DNA of 7,937 bases from CAZOOR01 sp964581505 (GTDB taxonomy: Bacteria; Bacteroidota; Ignavibacteria; Kapaibacteriales; UBA2268): positions 1 to 7,937 of the forward strand of contig CAZOOR010000087.1 in NCBI GenBank assembly GCA_964581505.1. Reading direction: 5' to 3'. The notes under the pieces are model-generated. The model had not been told where the DNA came from and made no database searches. It saw only the letters and a list, made by a program, of their open reading frames with translations. Position numbers and translations under genes: made by a program. This document shows, piece after piece, positions 5,880 to 7,937 of the stretch. Every line of letters begins with the position of its first letter. The stretch's first letter is position 1.

Positions 5880-7937
5880 ATGAAAAAATTGTTTCTTTTT
5901 GCAGCAGCTATTGTTTTTCTATTTTCAGTAACAGTAAATTCACAAGTAAAACATGTATTACTTGAGCAATACACAGGCGCTTGGTGCGGCTGGTGTGTTG
6001 ATGGTACTGTGAAAATGGACGAGATTATTAAAGCACATCCGGACCGAGTAATTGGAATAAAATTGCACTCCGGCGACAAAATGCAAATCCCTGTGACCCC
6101 AAAAATTATTTCCGGTCTTGAAGTTTCCGGCTTCCCGAGTGGAAGTATTGATAGGAAAAAATTTGGGAAGACAATCCCGCAAAACAGAGGTTTATGGAAA
6201 ACATTTTGCGAAGCACAACTTGCTCAAAAACCAGATGTTGACATCACCGTAAAATACAATATTAACAAAGAAACGCGGCAATTAATGGTCAAAGTATTTG
6301 CTAAAATGTTGAACGATGTTGATAAAGTATTAAAATTAAATGCAATCGTGATTGAAGATAGTGTATCAGGAAAAGGACAAGGTTGGGACCAACATAATTA
6401 TTTTTCAAATAATGCTCACTTTAAAGAACACCCTTACTATGATAAACCGAGCACTATTGTAGGTTATCAGCATATGAAAGTAGTTAGGAATTATCTTGGT
6501 GGCGCCTGGGGCGAACAGGGAAATTTTGAGAAACCTGCAAAGAAGAATAAAGTATATTATCAGGATTTCAATTTACATATTCCAGATAATTGGAAATTTA
6601 AAGACCTTCATATTATTGGATTAGCACAGGTCTATGACAACGGTAATAAGGAAATTCTTAATTGCAATTATGCAAGTAAAACTAAAGCTTCTATAAGTTT
6701 GTATTCAAAAGAACAGAAAATAGGACTTGGCGGTACCAATGCTCCATTCAAAAGAAAATTTACATTTAAAAATATTTCAAGTGAAACGAAGACGTTTGTT
6801 ATTAGTACTTCAACAAGTAAAAGAACGCCCGCTGATTGGAAGTTCACTATACCGGAGTTTAACAAAAATGAAGTTACTCTGGAAGCCGGTAAGTCTGTTG
6901 ATTTTACTTTAACAATGGAGCCGGGTAATACTGTCGGGATTGGTGATGGGAAGGTGATTATTGAAGAAAAAGGAAAACCAAATGTTTTGAAAGGAATTGG
7001 AAAAATTACAACATATTCTTCAAAAATCAAGAAAATTGAAATTCTTATTGGTGATGCCAATAGGTATCCTGTTACACCTCTTTTAAAAGAAACGGGAAAA
7101 ACAGACTTCTTCCAATTAACAGCTGAGGACTATGCACCTGTTGCAAACCTATTAGATAAAAAAACATTGATTTGGAATACCGGTGTTTTGGGTGGATTGA
7201 GCGGTAGAAATATAGCTAATATCAAAGAAGCAATTGATAGTAAAATTCCTGTTTTCATTTGCGGAAATAGAGTAATACGTGCTTTGAGTGGTTACAAACT
7301 TTCTGGAAACTATTTAGGTTTTGTGTATAATAGTGTTTCTAAGGAGGGTTATGGTACAGCCCCGTGGCAAGTTTGGTTTTCCGGCGTTGCGAAAGACCTA
7401 ATTTCAGGTCCATTAGGAAATTCAATTGAGGGTAATCTCATTAAACTTTTAATTCAATTAATTAAAATTACAGATAATAACAAATGTACACCATTTATAC
7501 ACTTCAAAAATGATGGCAAGCGTGTTATTTATGTTAATGGAAAAGAAACAGAAGTTGATATCAAAGCAGAAGATGCTATCTTCGGTGCGAAAGTTGATAA
7601 TGGACAATCCCGTATAGCAGTTCTTGGTATTACTCCATATGTTTTAAAAGATAATAAAATTCGTAAAACATTAGTTGATAGAATTGTCAGATGGATTAAT
7701 CATGACAAGACATTGCCTGTGGAAGAAAATACCGGCAATGACAATGAATTTACTGTTGCACCAATCCCTGCCCGAGATAATATTACTTTCAATTTTGGAA
7801 CGGCTATGAACAGCACAATCCGTATCTATAACAGTATGGGTATGCTCGTTGACGAAATAAATGATTTGAATACAGGAAATATGTATTCTTATAACACATC
7901 ATCACTTTCATCGGGAGTATATACAGCAATATGGAAT
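5880..7937 (+). CDS. Omp28-related exported protein with T9SS type A sorting domain (copy 2, 3' end cut)
   Basis: The frame from ATG 5880 stays open for 686 codons to the window edge. The gene is cut by the window, not broken. By comparison with copy 1, about 14 codons and a stop are missing, giving about 700 residues. It has the same plan as copy 1: a signal peptide ending near VNS-Q (20-22), GAWCGWCVDGT with CXXC at 36-39, and SGFPSG. The Omp28-like region has LHIIGLAQ and EILNCNYA. The beta-rich segment is followed by the unassigned region with TLIWN, IPVFICGN, ISGPLGNSIE and RKTLVDRIVRWINHDK. The sorting domain starts at Glu623. By eye the proteins are about 55-60% identical before residue 620 and differ by one residue in the visible sorting domain (Gly640 for Cys638). 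Export through T9SS is well supported; a redox role is inferred. It lies 183 bases after copy 1, beyond a terminator. Confidence 0.9.
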   Translation, partial: MKKLFLFAAAIVFLFSVTVNSQVKHVLLEQYTGAWCGWCVDGTVKMDEIIKAHPDRVIGIKLHSGDKMQIPVTPKIISGLEVSGFPSGSIDRKKFGKTIPQNRGLWKTFCEAQLAQKPDVDITVKYNINKETRQLMVKVFAKMLNDVDKVLKLNAIVIEDSVSGKGQGWDQHNYFSNNAHFKEHPYYDKPSTIVGYQHMKVVRNYLGGAWGEQGNFEKPAKKNKVYYQDFNLHIPDNWKFKDLHIIGLAQVYDNGNKEILNCNYASKTKASISLYSKEQKIGLGGTNAPFKRKFTFKNISSETKTFVISTSTSKRTPADWKFTIPEFNKNEVTLEAGKSVDFTLTMEPGNTVGIGDGKVIIEEKGKPNVLKGIGKITTYSSKIKKIEILIGDANRYPVTPLLKETGKTDFFQLTAEDYAPVANLLDKKTLIWNTGVLGGLSGRNIANIKEAIDSKIPVFICGNRVIRALSGYKLSGNYLGFVYNSVSKEGYGTAPWQVWFSGVAKDLISGPLGNSIEGNLIKLLIQLIKITDNNKCTPFIHFKNDGKRVIYVNGKETEVDIKAEDAIFGAKVDNGQSRIAVLGITPYVLKDNKIRKTLVDRIVRWINHDKTLPVEENTGNDNEFTVAPIPARDNITFNFGTAMNSTIRIYNSMGMLVDEINDLNTGNMYSYNTSSLSSGVYTAIWN
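7746..7937 (+). repeat. Near-identical sorting-domain repeat, copy B
   Basis: This is the partner of 5460-5651, with three mismatches in 192 bases (7797, 7799 and 7802). It is in the same orientation and the same reading frame, at the 3' end of the second paralog. Just upstream, the linker codons of the two genes differ in sequence and by one residue in length. The start of the match is therefore sharp. It reaches the window edge, so its full length is not known. Confidence 0.95.

Noticed and set aside
6668..7060. 130-codon open frame on the minus strand inside the second Omp28-like gene
   Set aside because: The plus-strand frame is open throughout and clearly homologous to copy 1. The minus-strand translation has no recognisable motif.
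7425..7480. Local mismatch between the paralogs (GNLIKLLIQLIKI versus TNKNEIYLLKI), considered as a compensated frameshift
   Set aside because: The reading frame is intact on both sides and the lengths differ by one residue. Ordinary divergence in an AT-rich loop explains it.
3600..7937. The tandem genes as a composite mobile element
   Set aside because: There is no transposase, integrase, terminal inverted repeat or target duplication. The direct repeat lies within coding sequence at matching positions, which fits tandem duplication with gene conversion.

Overview
The window comes from an AT-rich bacterium, most likely in the Bacteroidota/Chlorobiota (FCB) group. The strongest taxonomic clue is the type IX secretion system (T9SS) type A C-terminal sorting domain on two large exported proteins on the right. 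These proteins also carry Omp28-like N-terminal parts, a family typical of that group. Candidatus Kapabacteria or Ignavibacteria-like lineages are possible, but nothing here fixes the genus. No tRNA, rRNA, CRISPR array, transposase or integrase is visible.

Left half, minus strand (read right to left): an M32-family metallocarboxypeptidase (3404-1878) ends at a hairpin terminator (1828-1861). A compact three-gene run follows: an FkbM-type methyltransferase (1738-1004), a methylated-DNA--protein-cysteine methyltransferase (993-457) and a small VOC/glyoxalase-fold protein (428-48). The gaps of 10 and 28 bases suggest one transcript. The three proteins share no obvious pathway; they look like housekeeping or accessory genes that happen to be co-transcribed.

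Right half, plus strand: a 195-base AT-rich divergent intergenic region separates the peptidase from two tandem paralogous genes (3600-5696 and 5880 to beyond the window edge). Each encodes a protein of about 700 residues. In order these have a signal peptide, a thioredoxin-like segment with a CGWC motif, an Omp28-like region, a beta-rich segment, a roughly 225-residue region I cannot assign, and a T9SS sorting domain. They are predicted to be exported by Sec and then placed on the cell surface or released by T9SS. A rho-independent terminator lies between them, so the second copy probably has its own promoter.

The most striking observation is that the DNA encoding the sorting domain is nearly identical in the two paralogs: 189 of 192 visible bases, including silent positions. 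The rest of the genes has drifted to roughly 55-60% protein identity by eye. The change is abrupt at the domain boundary, which points to recent gene conversion or to a sorting-domain cassette moved between cargo genes.

No stretch longer than 300 bases lacks a gene. Bases 1-47 hold no feature I can support.
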